From contig BCJU01000003.1 of assembly GCA_001600355.1 (NCBI GenBank), positions 1,182,519 through 1,246,518 of the forward strand: a stretch of DNA of 64,000 nt, in the 5' to 3' direction. Both the position numbers and the translations under genes were made by a program. The stretch comes from Meira nashicola (Eukaryota; Basidiomycota; Exobasidiomycetes; Exobasidiales; Brachybasidiaceae). Of the stretch, positions 18,691 through 28,955 are shown one piece after another. Under the pieces are notes generated by a model. The model did no database searches and was not told the DNA's origin. It saw only the letters and a list, made by a program, of their open reading frames with translations. Position 1 is the first letter of the stretch. Every line of letters begins with the position of its first letter.

Positions 18691-21429
18691 TCAAGCAGCC
18701 ACCCTTCGTCTTTTCGTGCCGCCGGTAGTAGTAGCATTTGTTGTCGAACTTGTCTTTGCTTGACCGGTTGCACCGGAACGAGAATTAGAAGTTGCATTAG
18801 TAGCGACAGCGGCAGCTGCTTCTGCTAGAGCATCATTTTCATTTGCACCAACCCCGCTTTCATTTTCAAAATCATCCCCTTCCCGCTTAAGAGCCCATAT
18901 TCTCAAAGCATTCCAGACTTTAAGCCTCTTTTGTTTTACAGCAGCTAGTCTTGACCGAACTTCTTCTAAACGTTCAACGTATTCCAATGAATCTCCTCCT
19001 AATTCGTGTAGACATTCAAGTGCAGCTCTAATCACTTCGCGTTGTTGATCTGCAGTTAAAATCGTTTGTTGTTCGTTTCCGTTCAAACCTTGCCTTGCCA
19101 TTTCAATCTCACCATCTTCACCTGTCTGACCGCCAAATGGGATAGGTAAACCTTCTTTGGTGACGAATAAACGATCCAATTGTGCAAAAGACGGATTAAG
19201 TTCATCATCCGTACCTTGTGTACCCTCTACTCCAACAGCATGTGGATCGATCTCCATCTGTTTTTCCGAATTTCTTGTGTTAGACACACCGTCTGTCTGA
19301 CTTGGTAGGATACCATTATGATATGTACTATCTCCGTTGACCAAAGCTACTTGTTTGTTCGGTAATCTTGTCTCCATAGCTTTTAAACAGCGTGTTAGCG
19401 AGCGACTGATTTGACTCTCACTTTCTCGTAAATCCAATGCTGTTCTTGAAAGGGCGCCGATGTGAGGATTACGGAAAGTATGACGGAGTGTATGGCTTTG
19501 CAAGAGGGCGCGGGTGGACAAAATTGGTCGAAGTAGCTGGGGTGCAAGTAAGATCGAAGTCTCCTCAATGACGGGTGGATTATGAATATCTTTTAGCAGC
19601 AATCGATCGCTACCATCCAGCATATCCGCTTCAATCGGCAGCAATGATGGACCGGGAGCATTATTCAACATCGATTCCACCTGCGTCCTTTGTAAAGCTT
19701 TCAATCTATCTGTGAAGCGTTCAGTGATATCTTTTTCGTTCCTTGCATCAGTCGATGTGCCCAATTTATGTTTGCGGACCCATCTGGAATCCTTTTTGAG
19801 CTTATTTCCACGATTTCCGATTCGATACTGCTTCTCGCTTTGACTGACACCCTTTCCAATGTCCTCCTCTTCATCTAGATCTGATTCATCATCTCTGTCA
19901 TCGTGGGACCATTGATCTTGCTTTCGCTTTTGCCGTATAAAGTGCTCTCCTACCCCATCGCCATTTAGATAAGGGGCACGTCCTGCCGCACTTTTCGGCA
20001 GAAGGGCATCCGCAGCGCAACTACTACCACTGCTGGCATTTTCCTCGTCTGTATCGGAGTAGTACGAAGGATGATCGTGAGAAGGTAAGGAAAGCCACAG
20101 CAACCGCATATCTTCATTCTCTTTCCGGATTCTTGACATCTCATCTTGTCGTGCATTTGGAGCATTACGTCCAGATGGTCCAGCGGGGTGGCCATTCACA
20201 TTGTTGCTTGATGGCGTCAATTCTTGCGATAATGTTTGAAGAGTTCGTGATTTTGGCACTGGTGTCAATACATCTTCTTGTGCCGCATGTACAGGGCCTG
20301 GTACAGGAGCAGAAACTCCGATGGCTGAGATATTTTCCTGTATTGACCTTGGTACGGCTTCTTCTGCATTTCGATTTTGTTCTAAATCTAGAGCTGATCC
20401 TGGAATAATTTCCTGAGAAGCTATTGGCGGTTGTGCTTGAGTAGTCTCCACATTCTCGTTGGTGGTTGCAGGAAGAGTGGGAGGTGTTGCTGCAGCGCCT
20501 TTGTCCGTTCCGGGTAGAGCTTCATTCATTTCCACATCTTCTGTATTGGTCTGATGTGGTCGTTCAATGCTTTGTGCGTTTTCGTCTTTGTTCGCGTTTT
20601 CAGACGTTTCAGTCTCTTGAATATTACTGCTTGCAATGCTGCCGATGGGGTGATGAGATGCCACATCGAAAGGTGATGCTGCGTTGGCTGATACCTTGTC
20701 CTTGTTCTGCTGGTCGAGAGCCTCTGTGAATGCTGTACTCTGTGGTTCCACTTGTGTTGATATCTGGGAATCAGCTTGTAAGGATTCGCCCTTCACTTGA
20801 GAGGTTGGATCTTCTGATTTGATGATAGAGTGAATATCTCCGTTTTCTTGTGAATCTAATGCTGCAGCTTCTAGAGCATCGGCAGTACCTTGCTCGACTT
20901 CTCCTTCCTCTGGTTCTTCATTTGATGTGCCTAGTGCTACTCCTTGCTTTTGCAGTTCCTCTTGTTTCAAAGGAAAGCTTGATAACTCTTCTTGTGCACC
21001 GTCATTACCCCCATTTTCGTCTCGCTTCTCGACTGAGTTCGTACCATTTGTGTCGCTCGCTATGCCGGTCTGAGTCGGATCTTTGGGAGGAATGGTCTTC
21101 TCTGCTTCAAAATCAGATGTGTTTGTTGTAGAAGGTATTGCTGCATCCGCCTGGACACTCTCTGATGTTTCAGTAGTAGTAGAAGGCTGTAAAGCGGCTT
21201 CAGATTGACTGTGTTCTAGCTGCGATGTGGTCAAAATATTCTCTGGTTGTTCTGAAGCGGCATCAACTGGAGGTTGAGTGGATGCGAGCTCAGCTGTCTG
21301 TTGAATAGGTTCGTTCTCTTTCTTTTCGTTTATATCTGTGGATGCGATTGTTTCCGTCTGAGCCTCTTGATTCCCTTCCGAAGCGTTTTGCTCTGGAAGG
21401 CTAGGCACGTTGGCCTGCAGGTCGGACAT
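18691..21429 (-). CDS. Probable Rxt2-like subunit of the Rpd3L histone deacetylase
   Basis: 912 residues from the ATG at 21429, beginning MSDLQANVPSLPEQ. The first 400 residues are acidic, Gln/Ser/Thr/Glu-rich and disordered. A conserved core follows: YRIGNRGNKLKKDSRWVRKH (about 545-565), which resembles the RXT2 N-terminal motif, then LKALQRTQVESMLNNAPG. The C-terminal third has a long helix (QREVIRAALECLHELGG, then LEEVRSRLAAVKQKRLKVW) and a basic tail KRRRVAA that may be a nuclear signal. In yeast Rxt2 belongs to the large Rpd3 deacetylase complex. The assignment rests on one motif plus a C-terminal coiled coil, so it is tentative. An in-frame ATG at 21483 lies inside an inferred 5'UTR intron and is not used. 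Confidence 0.55.
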   Translation of the reverse strand: MSDLQANVPSLPEQNASEGNQEAQTETIASTDINEKKENEPIQQTAELASTQPPVDAASEQPENILTTSQLEHSQSEAALQPSTTTETSESVQADAAIPSTTNTSDFEAEKTIPPKDPTQTGIASDTNGTNSVEKRDENGGNDGAQEELSSFPLKQEELQKQGVALGTSNEEPEEGEVEQGTADALEAAALDSQENGDIHSIIKSEDPTSQVKGESLQADSQISTQVEPQSTAFTEALDQQNKDKVSANAASPFDVASHHPIGSIASSNIQETETSENANKDENAQSIERPHQTNTEDVEMNEALPGTDKGAAATPPTLPATTNENVETTQAQPPIASQEIIPGSALDLEQNRNAEEAVPRSIQENISAIGVSAPVPGPVHAAQEDVLTPVPKSRTLQTLSQELTPSSNNVNGHPAGPSGRNAPNARQDEMSRIRKENEDMRLLWLSLPSHDHPSYYSDTDEENASSGSSCAADALLPKSAAGRAPYLNGDGVGEHFIRQKRKQDQWSHDDRDDESDLDEEEDIGKGVSQSEKQYRIGNRGNKLKKDSRWVRKHKLGTSTDARNEKDITERFTDRLKALQRTQVESMLNNAPGPSLLPIEADMLDGSDRLLLKDIHNPPVIEETSILLAPQLLRPILSTRALLQSHTLRHTFRNPHIGALSRTALDLRESESQISRSLTRCLKAMETRLPNKQVALVNGDSTYHNGILPSQTDGVSNTRNSEKQMEIDPHAVGVEGTQGTDDELNPSFAQLDRLFVTKEGLPIPFGGQTGEDGEIEMARQGLNGNEQQTILTADQQREVIRAALECLHELGGDSLEYVERLEEVRSRLAAVKQKRLKVWNALRIWALKREGDDFENESGVGANENDALAEAAAAVATNATSNSRSGATGQAKTSSTTNATTTGGTKRRRVAA

Positions 21430-21438
21430 CTTTGTACA

Positions 21439-21677
21439 CTGTTGTGAATAAGAAAGAACAATTGTGTCAGCTTTGCTAATCATAAGAATGATGACAAATT
21501 GTTATTATGTATCAGTAGTGCAAAAGACGTTGTCGGCATTAGCTCTGATCCACCACAAGGGCCGATAGAGCTATTCGAGTAGACGTTCTGAAATCTGTTA
21601 TCTCATCCTTTAAATTGCTTCACGTATCCAGCATACAGTCGGTGTAAAAGCAGTCAATCTTGCAATCTTGTACTCAC
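21439..21677 (-). other. Inferred 5'UTR intron of the Rxt2-like gene
   Basis: On the minus strand a GTGAGT donor (after AAAG, near 21677) and an acceptor with branch-point-like GCTGAC, a pyrimidine stretch and ACAACAG (ending at 21439) bracket 239 bp. The acceptor lies 9 bp before the ATG at 21429. This explains why the reading frame seems open to another ATG at 21483. Confidence 0.6.
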
Positions 21678-22094
21678 CTTTCACAATCCTTCCACGTATG
21701 TGATGTCGATTGACAAGATCACACGAAACACTGATCAATGATGGAGTGATGATATGTACATAGATAGTAAGAGGATGTTTGTGCAAGTTCATTTTTCCGG
21801 CTAAAACATACATTCTTTTTGGCATGCATCCGTTCTCTGAAGCGATAAAAACTCCGCACCAATTCTCAAAAAAAACCGGTCAAACGCGCCTAACCAAAGA
21901 AACGCGAGTGGGCCCATGCGCCGGCGACAATTCACGTGGACGGACAGAATATATTCTATATCTATTCTAGCAATGAAAGGGAAGGAAAGCACTCTCGGCA
22001 CATTATTTAAAGTTTAGAGCAACACTTTGCTAATAACCTTCCAACATCAAATTATTGAAAGAGGTATTACGCAAATGGTATTGACAAAGTCACA
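21678..22094. other. Divergent promoter, Rxt2-like and ARMH3-like genes
   Basis: Gene-free DNA between divergent starts. It includes a GC-rich patch near 21900-21950 and a TATTTAAAG-type AT element around 22002-22010 that may serve the plus-strand gene. Nothing else stands out. Confidence 0.4.
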
Positions 22095-24842
22095 ATGAGT
22101 GCCTACACAACACCAGTGAAGGGAATGAGGCGAAACTCTTCATTCGCAGCCTCAACTCCAGCAAAAGTCCAATTTCGTTCAAAATTTTCGGTTTCCTATG
22201 AAGCATTATTGTCTGGAGAACATCCTTGGCTTGGCACATCTGGCTCTCAGTCTTCTTCCCTCAATGCTACACCAGGATCAAGTTATTCTAATCAAGGTGG
22301 AAGTTATTTTTCACCTTCTGGCAAGAAACCTTCAGCGCCGAGAACAAGATTCTTTGCTGATTTGTTATGTCTAAAAGTCGAACCAGCCACGCTTGAAACT
22401 CTATTCAGTACAATCACATCAAGACAATTGACAGATGACGATGAAACAGGAAAAGGAGCAAGGATACGCGATAATGTTGGAAGTTTATGGAGGGATTGTT
22501 TGAGAATATGGCAAGATGTTCCTCAATCTAGCGATTTCTCTCTAAGCTCTGCAAATTCTAGCGATGAAGTTAGAAGAAGCAATGCTATTGATACGCTTAT
22601 CGAGTTATCGCGATGCATCCTTTCCAAGAATTTCGTCCATTCGTCTTCTTCCCTAGATCTGATTTGGATATTTGCAGGAGGCATTGATGAAGCCGACGAC
22701 GTATTTGAAGATTTAGTCAGCGCAATAGACGAAGGATTGAGGGGAGAATTGGATAATTTGAACCATCAGCCAAGACGTCCTAGCAGAATTCCATCATCGA
22801 ATGATTTTGATAACGATCTTACGCCACAACGGAATGCTGCAGCTTTCAACAAGCCAAAGGAGTTACCCACCCTAGCAAAAATGCTTTTTCATCGAAGAAG
22901 AGCAGTGCATTTAGCAATCATTTGGATCAGCTACACTTTCATGACAAATCTTTCGGCATACTTTATTCGAAGGGATCTCTTTGTGAGTGCTTCAAGCCTA
23001 TTGAACACTATACAAACTATTGTTCGAACCACTCAGCAATCTCGTACGGATGGTGGTGGATTAGCAGACGAAGATGCTGAATTGTTGCGAAGTACTGTGA
23101 GGGATACAAACTTTCTCATTGGCCTATTGGCGGGTCTAGGACAGTCTAGCTCTTCTGGAACTGGTTTAGCTGGAGGATTTAGGCCAATGCAAGCATCTTC
23201 AAGCCCATACTTTAGAAGAATGTGCGATTGGGTTGACGCAGGATCGATGAATTTGATACGAGAAGCATGTGCTTACGACCTCGAGCAGGCTTGGGGTGCT
23301 TTCTTGGTGGAAGCAGAACGCAATCAAGATTCATCTAGTCCTACGAAGAACGGTTCTGGCGGAGCAAGCGGCGGCATCACTGCATCTCTTGGCCTGGTCA
23401 CAGAAAGTTTCAAAAAGATTGGCTTTTCGGGTGAATCGTCAACAATCGATCCGAACCTACCGCCTGCTAGCACGAGCTGTTTATTGCCAATCTATCTATT
23501 GTGTCGAGCTAATACAGTTTTTGTAGACATTGTGATGAAAGAGCATTCGAAAGGACAAGATGGCTTGCAAGTCCAAAGTGATTCTCAGAAGCCATCGTTT
23601 GCATCTGCTTTGATCTCTTTGATGAGCTATCTTTCAACACATGGCTCTCTCAGTGAACGATCAAAATCTTACTCGAGATTAGCGCTCCTGATTCCGCTTA
23701 CCTTATTGGCCAGCCCTGCAGGTGTTGCAGCACTCATCACAGCTGAGAGGCCCGATGATGTTGCAGCTATTAAATTTTGCACACAACGATCAGGTCCTCT
23801 ACCCGTCCGCTCAATGGCTCCGACCGATCAAGGAAGCTCTCTCGGTTCTTTCTTTTCCCAATTCACAGCGCAACAAAAGGACGGCCAAAGTGGAAAAGGT
23901 CATAGAAAGCAATTACTTCCTTTTGTGCTGGATACATGTGTTCAGTACATTCGCCATAATCTTCGCAAGAGACTTGATATGCCTGGTTACTTGATCTGTT
24001 TGCATCTCGTTCAAACAAGTATACAAACATGTGCTGATCGAAAGATACAGCTTGATTATGGTGAATGGCCCGATGTTTGGGCAACGATCAATAGCACAAT
24101 TGCATTTCTTGTTGGTCGACATGCTGAATTACAAGGTGTGGAAGTGAGCAAATTAGGACAAGCACTTTTGTCTACTCTTGGCTTAGCACTGCTAGAATCG
24201 GATCGTTTTTTGCAATCACGTCATGATGTCAACATTTTGGTTTACGAGCTGGTACGATCGGGTGAAAATTTGAGGAAATTGGCAAATATAAGTGCGCGAA
24301 GTGGCAATATGAACGGCACAACTCAAGTTGATCAGCGAACTTTGTCATTAGCTATACCCATGTGGCCATTGATTGACTCAACTTTGACCAGATTTGATGA
24401 GAAGTTGATCGAATGGGCTGAGAAGAAGGGAGGTAGTGGTGGATTTGGCATCTCGTTCTCCGTTTCTTCTTACCTTCCGACCCGTTTCTCCGGTTCTGGA
24501 ACTAGCAGTCCAGCCGAAAAGACTGTAGAGGATACCAATAATGAGAGAGGATCTCGACCATCTTCATCAGCCGGTAAGATTGCTCCGAAAAGATTACCAG
24601 ACATTCAAACGGTATTAAGTTTGATATCATCGTTAGATATGGAACAAATTATTCATGTGTACAATATCGAATTAGAAGGAGGAACAAGTGCAAGAACAAA
24701 TAGACCTGGTCAATCACGATTTTCACAACAACGAAAAGGTGAAGCAATCATTGATGAAGAATGGCTAGAAAGAGCGGAATCACAAAGTTTATCAGAAGCT
24801 TTTCGATTTGCATCGGAGGATATGCGAGCATTTACGAATTAG
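22095..24842 (+). CDS. Armadillo-like helical protein, ARMH3 (C10orf76)/DUF1741-like
   Basis: 915 residues, intronless. After a short basic lead comes FRSKFSVSYEALLSGEHPW and FFADLLCLKVEPATLETLF, which match the start of the ARMH3 family. LDLIWIFAGGIDEADDVFEDL then corresponds to its central conserved segment. Long helices continue through RRRAVHLAIIWISYTFMTNLS and the C-terminal third. Segments such as SYSRLALLIPLTLLASP are hydrophobic enough to suggest membrane contact. In animals ARMH3 binds GBF1 and PI4KB and supports Golgi PI4P; the same role here is inference. Ser/Gly-rich linkers (about 420-450 and 800-850) break the helical array. Family identification is from remembered block similarity. 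Confidence 0.65.
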   Translation: MSAYTTPVKGMRRNSSFAASTPAKVQFRSKFSVSYEALLSGEHPWLGTSGSQSSSLNATPGSSYSNQGGSYFSPSGKKPSAPRTRFFADLLCLKVEPATLETLFSTITSRQLTDDDETGKGARIRDNVGSLWRDCLRIWQDVPQSSDFSLSSANSSDEVRRSNAIDTLIELSRCILSKNFVHSSSSLDLIWIFAGGIDEADDVFEDLVSAIDEGLRGELDNLNHQPRRPSRIPSSNDFDNDLTPQRNAAAFNKPKELPTLAKMLFHRRRAVHLAIIWISYTFMTNLSAYFIRRDLFVSASSLLNTIQTIVRTTQQSRTDGGGLADEDAELLRSTVRDTNFLIGLLAGLGQSSSSGTGLAGGFRPMQASSSPYFRRMCDWVDAGSMNLIREACAYDLEQAWGAFLVEAERNQDSSSPTKNGSGGASGGITASLGLVTESFKKIGFSGESSTIDPNLPPASTSCLLPIYLLCRANTVFVDIVMKEHSKGQDGLQVQSDSQKPSFASALISLMSYLSTHGSLSERSKSYSRLALLIPLTLLASPAGVAALITAERPDDVAAIKFCTQRSGPLPVRSMAPTDQGSSLGSFFSQFTAQQKDGQSGKGHRKQLLPFVLDTCVQYIRHNLRKRLDMPGYLICLHLVQTSIQTCADRKIQLDYGEWPDVWATINSTIAFLVGRHAELQGVEVSKLGQALLSTLGLALLESDRFLQSRHDVNILVYELVRSGENLRKLANISARSGNMNGTTQVDQRTLSLAIPMWPLIDSTLTRFDEKLIEWAEKKGGSGGFGISFSVSSYLPTRFSGSGTSSPAEKTVEDTNNERGSRPSSSAGKIAPKRLPDIQTVLSLISSLDMEQIIHVYNIELEGGTSARTNRPGQSRFSQQRKGEAIIDEEWLERAESQSLSEAFRFASEDMRAFTN

Positions 24843-24900
24843 ATTTTATTCTTTTTTTATACCCGGGTATTGTATGTAGGTATGTAGTACAAATGTGTTT

Positions 24901-26079
24901 TTAATAACCATTTTTGGTAATTTGTTTATTAAGCCATTCATAAGAGATATCTTGAACCCGACGATCATCCGTTAGAGGTGCTGCAGGAGTGATACGTGCC
25001 CAAGGACCAAGAAATTGTCCTCCCAAAATATGTGCTTCAGGAGCTGTACATGCGTATAATTGACTGATAGCACCAAATTTAGGATGAAATAAAAAGAAAG
25101 GTATGATGATATAATTGAAGATCAAGTTAGAGATCGGATCACGATTTCGTAAAAGTTCTGTACTATTATTTCCCGGATCAGAAGATGTGAAGATGATACC
25201 TTTATCACCATAAATTCTATCAAACTTTTTTGCTTGACAAACGTTTAAGAATTTTGAATGACCGTATTTCAAAATTTCTTTTACTGGACCTTTTGGATTG
25301 ATTGAAAATTGAACACCAAGCAAATTCATATTAACACGATCTGACCATTGAGGATCATTGACATCAAAACCGCTAGGTTGATGAACGTTATGTGCCCAAC
25401 TGCTTGTTAAATGAACACGAACGCCATGATTAGAATTGGATGAATTGATTGTATTTGCTGTTTTTTGTAAGATAGGTAAAAGGTCACGAATGAATTGTTG
25501 ATGTCCTAAAACATTAGTTCCTAAAGTTAAATCGTATCCTTGATTTGTTTTACTACCTATTTTTGGATTCGCAGCACCTGCATTACAAATTAAAATGTGT
25601 AATTGACTTTCTTGACGTAAAAATTCTTCGGTTGAAGAACGTATACTTTCCATATCTGATAAATCTAATGATAAAAATTTAACTTCTCCCGGCCAACGTT
25701 CACCTTCTTTTCTTAACTTTTCAATTGATTTTGCTGCACGTTGATGTGATCTACAGGCCATATAAACCCTTGCTCCTTTTCGCATCAATCCACGTACGGT
25801 TTCATATCCAATTCCAGAATTTCCACCAGTTACAATAGCTACTTTTCCTGTTTGATCTGGCATATCACGTTCGGGTAACCATTTTGGATTTCTTGTTGGA
25901 AAAAGATCAGTAAAGATTGTACGTATCGGTTGTCTATGTGAAGTTGAAAAGTATGTCTTTTTACCATGTGCCCTTTGATTGATCAAAATTGGCATAAGAA
26001 GGGTGACATAGATGATTTCCCAAAGGTACAATAACTTAGTAGTTAGATTTATATGATCTTGTGCTGTTGTTGTAGGCAT
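24901..26079 (-). CDS. Membrane-anchored short-chain dehydrogenase/reductase
   Basis: 392 residues, intronless, NAD(P)-dependent oxidoreductase of the retinol-dehydrogenase-like SDR group. A hydrophobic segment at residues 15-35 (LLYLWEIIYVTLLMPILI) should anchor it in the ER or lipid-droplet membrane. The cofactor motif TGGNSGIG is at 84-91, VYMACR follows (Arg suggests NADP), ICNAGA is the NAG motif, and the active site is LTSSWAHN plus YGHSK (Y272, K276). The C-terminal part has a second hydrophobic stretch (FNYIIIPFFLF). The substrate is unknown; lipids, sterols or retinoid-like compounds are typical of this branch. It is divergent from the Flx1-type carrier. Confidence 0.88.
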   Translation of the reverse strand: MPTTTAQDHINLTTKLLYLWEIIYVTLLMPILINQRAHGKKTYFSTSHRQPIRTIFTDLFPTRNPKWLPERDMPDQTGKVAIVTGGNSGIGYETVRGLMRKGARVYMACRSHQRAAKSIEKLRKEGERWPGEVKFLSLDLSDMESIRSSTEEFLRQESQLHILICNAGAANPKIGSKTNQGYDLTLGTNVLGHQQFIRDLLPILQKTANTINSSNSNHGVRVHLTSSWAHNVHQPSGFDVNDPQWSDRVNMNLLGVQFSINPKGPVKEILKYGHSKFLNVCQAKKFDRIYGDKGIIFTSSDPGNNSTELLRNRDPISNLIFNYIIIPFFLFHPKFGAISQLYACTAPEAHILGGQFLGPWARITPAAPLTDDRRVQDISYEWLNKQITKNGY

Positions 26080-26469
26080 ATTGTTTGATGGTGGTTACTT
26101 CTCACACGAACATTCGCATAGTGTAATCGCTTAAATAAAAGTCCAAACTCAATCACTGTACCACAGGCAACCTTAATAATATTCCCGTTTTTGTGGAGAA
26201 AAATATTGTAAGCGTGAAAAGCGCATACAGGCAGGTTGATTATGTAATGAGGAATTTTATTTCTTTTTTGGGTTAAGAGACACCATAAGCGGCGTTAAGA
26301 CATTTTAGCCACAGTAAATGCGTTTCCGCTCTTCGCTCCTATGTTTAAATCAACCATTCGAGATCATCATTATCGAATAACAACGATTCATATCACTTTT
26401 CGAAAGTAGTATTGGTCGTAGACGGTTTGGAAGTGAAAAGATCACAGGAGGCCATCGTGATCCCCGATC
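26080..26469. other. Divergent promoter, SDR and carrier genes
   Basis: No gene seen. It serves two divergent starts (26079 minus, 26470 plus). It includes a homopolymer-rich stretch around 26255-26275 and no recognised operator. Confidence 0.4.
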
Positions 26470-27837
26470 ATGTCGTCAAATTCCATAAAGGCCAATAATT
26501 CGCGGAAAGATGACGAAAAGAACGATGATGATGAGGTAGTGACCGGATCATCTTCTAATTCAGATACGGTAGTCCCGCATTACTTTCCAACTCCTGCTTT
26601 AGATCATGCTTTTTCGGGTATAATGGCAGGTGCGGTTGCAACAATATGTATGAATCCTTTGGATTTGATCAAAGTACAATTTCAAGTTGATACTTCTTCT
26701 GGAAAAGCGAGGCGGAAAATAAGAGAAGCAGCTTCTTCCAACATATCCCAAAGATCCGCATTCACAAGAATTGTAAAGAGATATTTAGGTGGAGACGTAG
26801 CAAATGATATGTATAATGCACTTCGTACAATCGTAAAAAGAGATGGCTGGTCAGGATTATACAGAGGATTGATGCCAAATGTAGTAGGAAATTCGGCAAG
26901 TTGGGGTTTATACTTTTTATTCTATACAATGATTAAGGATTATATGTCTTCTCATCAAAAGCTCAAGAAAGATATCAATGACGGTAAACCTTCTAAATTA
27001 AGTCCAGGGCAGCATCTATTAGCGGCAAGCGAAAGTGGTGCAATCACAGCATTAATCACAAATCCTATCTGGGTTGTAAAAACGAGAATGTTTACAACAT
27101 CAAAATCCGGACAACCGATCTATACGCCACCGCAAATTAATCAAGCTGGAGTTGGATCTTCTGCTGCTTTATCCGCCTCAGCCGCTTCACAAGCAAGGTC
27201 AGTCTCTACTGCAGCAGCATCAAACTTTCACAATAATTCCGCCTTAACAGAAGGTGTTAATAATTTAAACAATACTACCAACGCAAAAGCCATACGACCA
27301 CCGCCTGAACCCATACGAGGATTGTTCCATGGAATTCGTCAGATATGGAAGCATGAAGGGATTAGAGGATTATACAAAGGTGGAGGATTGGCTTTGTTTG
27401 GAGTGAGTAATGGGGCTATTCAATTTATGACGTACGAAGAATTGAAGAGATGGAGAATGGAAGTTGCTAGAAAAAAGTTAAATGATGGTCGTAGTGAAGG
27501 AGAGGCGATCAAATTGGATAATTTCGAATATATCTGCATGTCAGGTGCTTCGAAAGTAGCAGCAATTGGGATCACATATCCTTATCAAGTCATTCGTTCT
27601 CGTATTCAAAATCATGCAACTGCACATATTTATCCAAATATTCCTACTTGCATTCGACTAACTTTTAAACATGAAGGTCTTCGAGGCTTTTACAAGGGAA
27701 TGTCTGCTAATGCCGTTCGAATTATTCCAGGTACATGTGTGACCTTTGTCGTATACGAGAATTGTTCTTGGGCCTTACGTGGATTGGCGGAGAGGAGGGA
27801 TGCTAAAAGGGCTGAGCCCGTTGATACTATCGGATAA
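26470..27837 (+). CDS. FLX1: Mitochondrial carrier, Flx1/SLC25A32 type
   Basis: 455 residues, intronless. Flx1 and SLC25A32 move FAD or folate across the mitochondrial inner membrane. Three solute-carrier repeats are visible: NPLDLIKVQ (about 62-70) in the first, NPIWVVKTRM in the second and YPYQVIRSRI in the third. The PIW and PYQ variants of the carrier signature are typical of this subfamily, as is NVVGNSASWGLYFLFY. IRGLYKGGGLALFGVSNGAIQFMTYEELKRW and LRGFYKGMSANAVRIIPG (quoted in parts) follow the family order. Insertions after repeat 1 and between repeats 2 and 3 (Ser/Ala/Asn-rich, about 225-275) make it longer than yeast Flx1. The first 35 residues are acidic and disordered. Confidence 0.88.
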   Translation: MSSNSIKANNSRKDDEKNDDDEVVTGSSSNSDTVVPHYFPTPALDHAFSGIMAGAVATICMNPLDLIKVQFQVDTSSGKARRKIREAASSNISQRSAFTRIVKRYLGGDVANDMYNALRTIVKRDGWSGLYRGLMPNVVGNSASWGLYFLFYTMIKDYMSSHQKLKKDINDGKPSKLSPGQHLLAASESGAITALITNPIWVVKTRMFTTSKSGQPIYTPPQINQAGVGSSAALSASAASQARSVSTAAASNFHNNSALTEGVNNLNNTTNAKAIRPPPEPIRGLFHGIRQIWKHEGIRGLYKGGGLALFGVSNGAIQFMTYEELKRWRMEVARKKLNDGRSEGEAIKLDNFEYICMSGASKVAAIGITYPYQVIRSRIQNHATAHIYPNIPTCIRLTFKHEGLRGFYKGMSANAVRIIPGTCVTFVVYENCSWALRGLAERRDAKRAEPVDTIG

Positions 27838-28216
27838 TGGAAGGAAAAACCCCTTTTAGAAAATCATCTAGATACCATACTTATAGAGTTTAACAAGATT
27901 AATTTGTACCTATTTTTGCAATTGTAACATGTCTATCACATCATTATCATTTTCATGCATTTGCTCTCGCAAGTCCATTGTTCATTGTTTCACATTGGCA
28001 AAAATATGGATTGTGAGACTGATGCTCTAGAACACAAACACAAACAAAACTGAAAAAAGAAAGAGTAACGAGAGGAGAAAGAAAAAAAGTAATGGGTAAT
28101 CGAGTGTTTGTGGAATTTTTTGTTTTTGACAGCAGGCACTTTGTAGCGGATCACATGGCGCGCAATACGTAATAAGTCACCGAAAAAAAACGATGATTTG
28201 CTTTTTTGGTACGTTT
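27838..28216. other. Convergent 3' region, carrier and Ras genes
   Basis: Between two stop codons on opposite strands. AT-rich, with A- and T-runs consistent with two polyadenylation regions. No gene seen. Confidence 0.5.
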
Positions 28217-28955
28217 TTAAAGGATATCGCAACGACCCTTTTTCTTTTTCGGTGGTCCGGCAACGCCTTCTCTTTGTTCTCGAATCATTCGTACCTAATC
28301 ATAGAAAGGGGAAGAGGGTTAGATAAATGCACGATTTGCGTATTTGGTAGTATGATATAGATGTACTCACGACTGTGTAATATGCCTTTTCTACATTGAC
28401 GCATGTCTTTGCGCTACTTTCAACAAATCGACAACCCAGTCTTTGAGCAAGCGCTTGACCTTCATCTCTGGATACTTCTCTTGCATTGACTTTATCACAT
28501 TTATTTCCTACCAACATGATTGGAACAGATTGTGGTTCGGTATCCTTTACCCTTGAAATTTGTTCTCTGAATCGTTCAACACGTTCAAATGTCGCTCTAT
28601 CTGCTATACTGTAAACGAGCAAGAATCCCTCTCCTTCTCTTATCCATTGATCCCGTAAAGCAGTGTATTCTTCTTGTCCTGCTGTATCTAATACTTCTAG
28701 CATGCATGGTTGATCATCAATAACAGTTTGTTTTCTGTAACTATCTTCGATTGTTGGATCATACGTCTCAACAAAGTGATTGAGACAAAGTTGAATCGTT
28801 AGTGCCGTTTTTCCTACACCACCATCTCCCAAAACCTGTTTAAATGACAAAGAGAGAAGGATAGAGTGTGAGTATTCTGGTGATCCTTAATCTGAAAAAG
28901 AGGCTTCCAAACATATACGTACCACTAGCTTATATATGTTCATTTTCCCACTCAT
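28217..28955 (-). CDS. Ras family GTPase, fungal Ras-2 type, three exons
   Basis: Molecular switch of the Ras subfamily. Exons are 28955-28923, 28835-28371 and 28294-28217; both introns are GT-AG and phase 0. The product has 191 residues and starts [20 protein letters not shown]. Motifs: G1 GDGGVGKT, effector [10 protein letters not shown]3 DTAGQEEY, G4 NKCD, G5 [25 protein letters not shown] is characteristic of the fungal Ras-2/Ustilago Ras1 line. The tail is short: a KKKK run followed by GRCDIL. CDIL is a CAAX box ending in Leu, which favours geranylgeranylation; no second cysteine for palmitoylation is near. The exon junctions restore KLVVLGD and YYTVVRMIRE, which supports the model. Likely role: morphogenesis or MAPK signalling by analogy. 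Confidence 0.92.
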
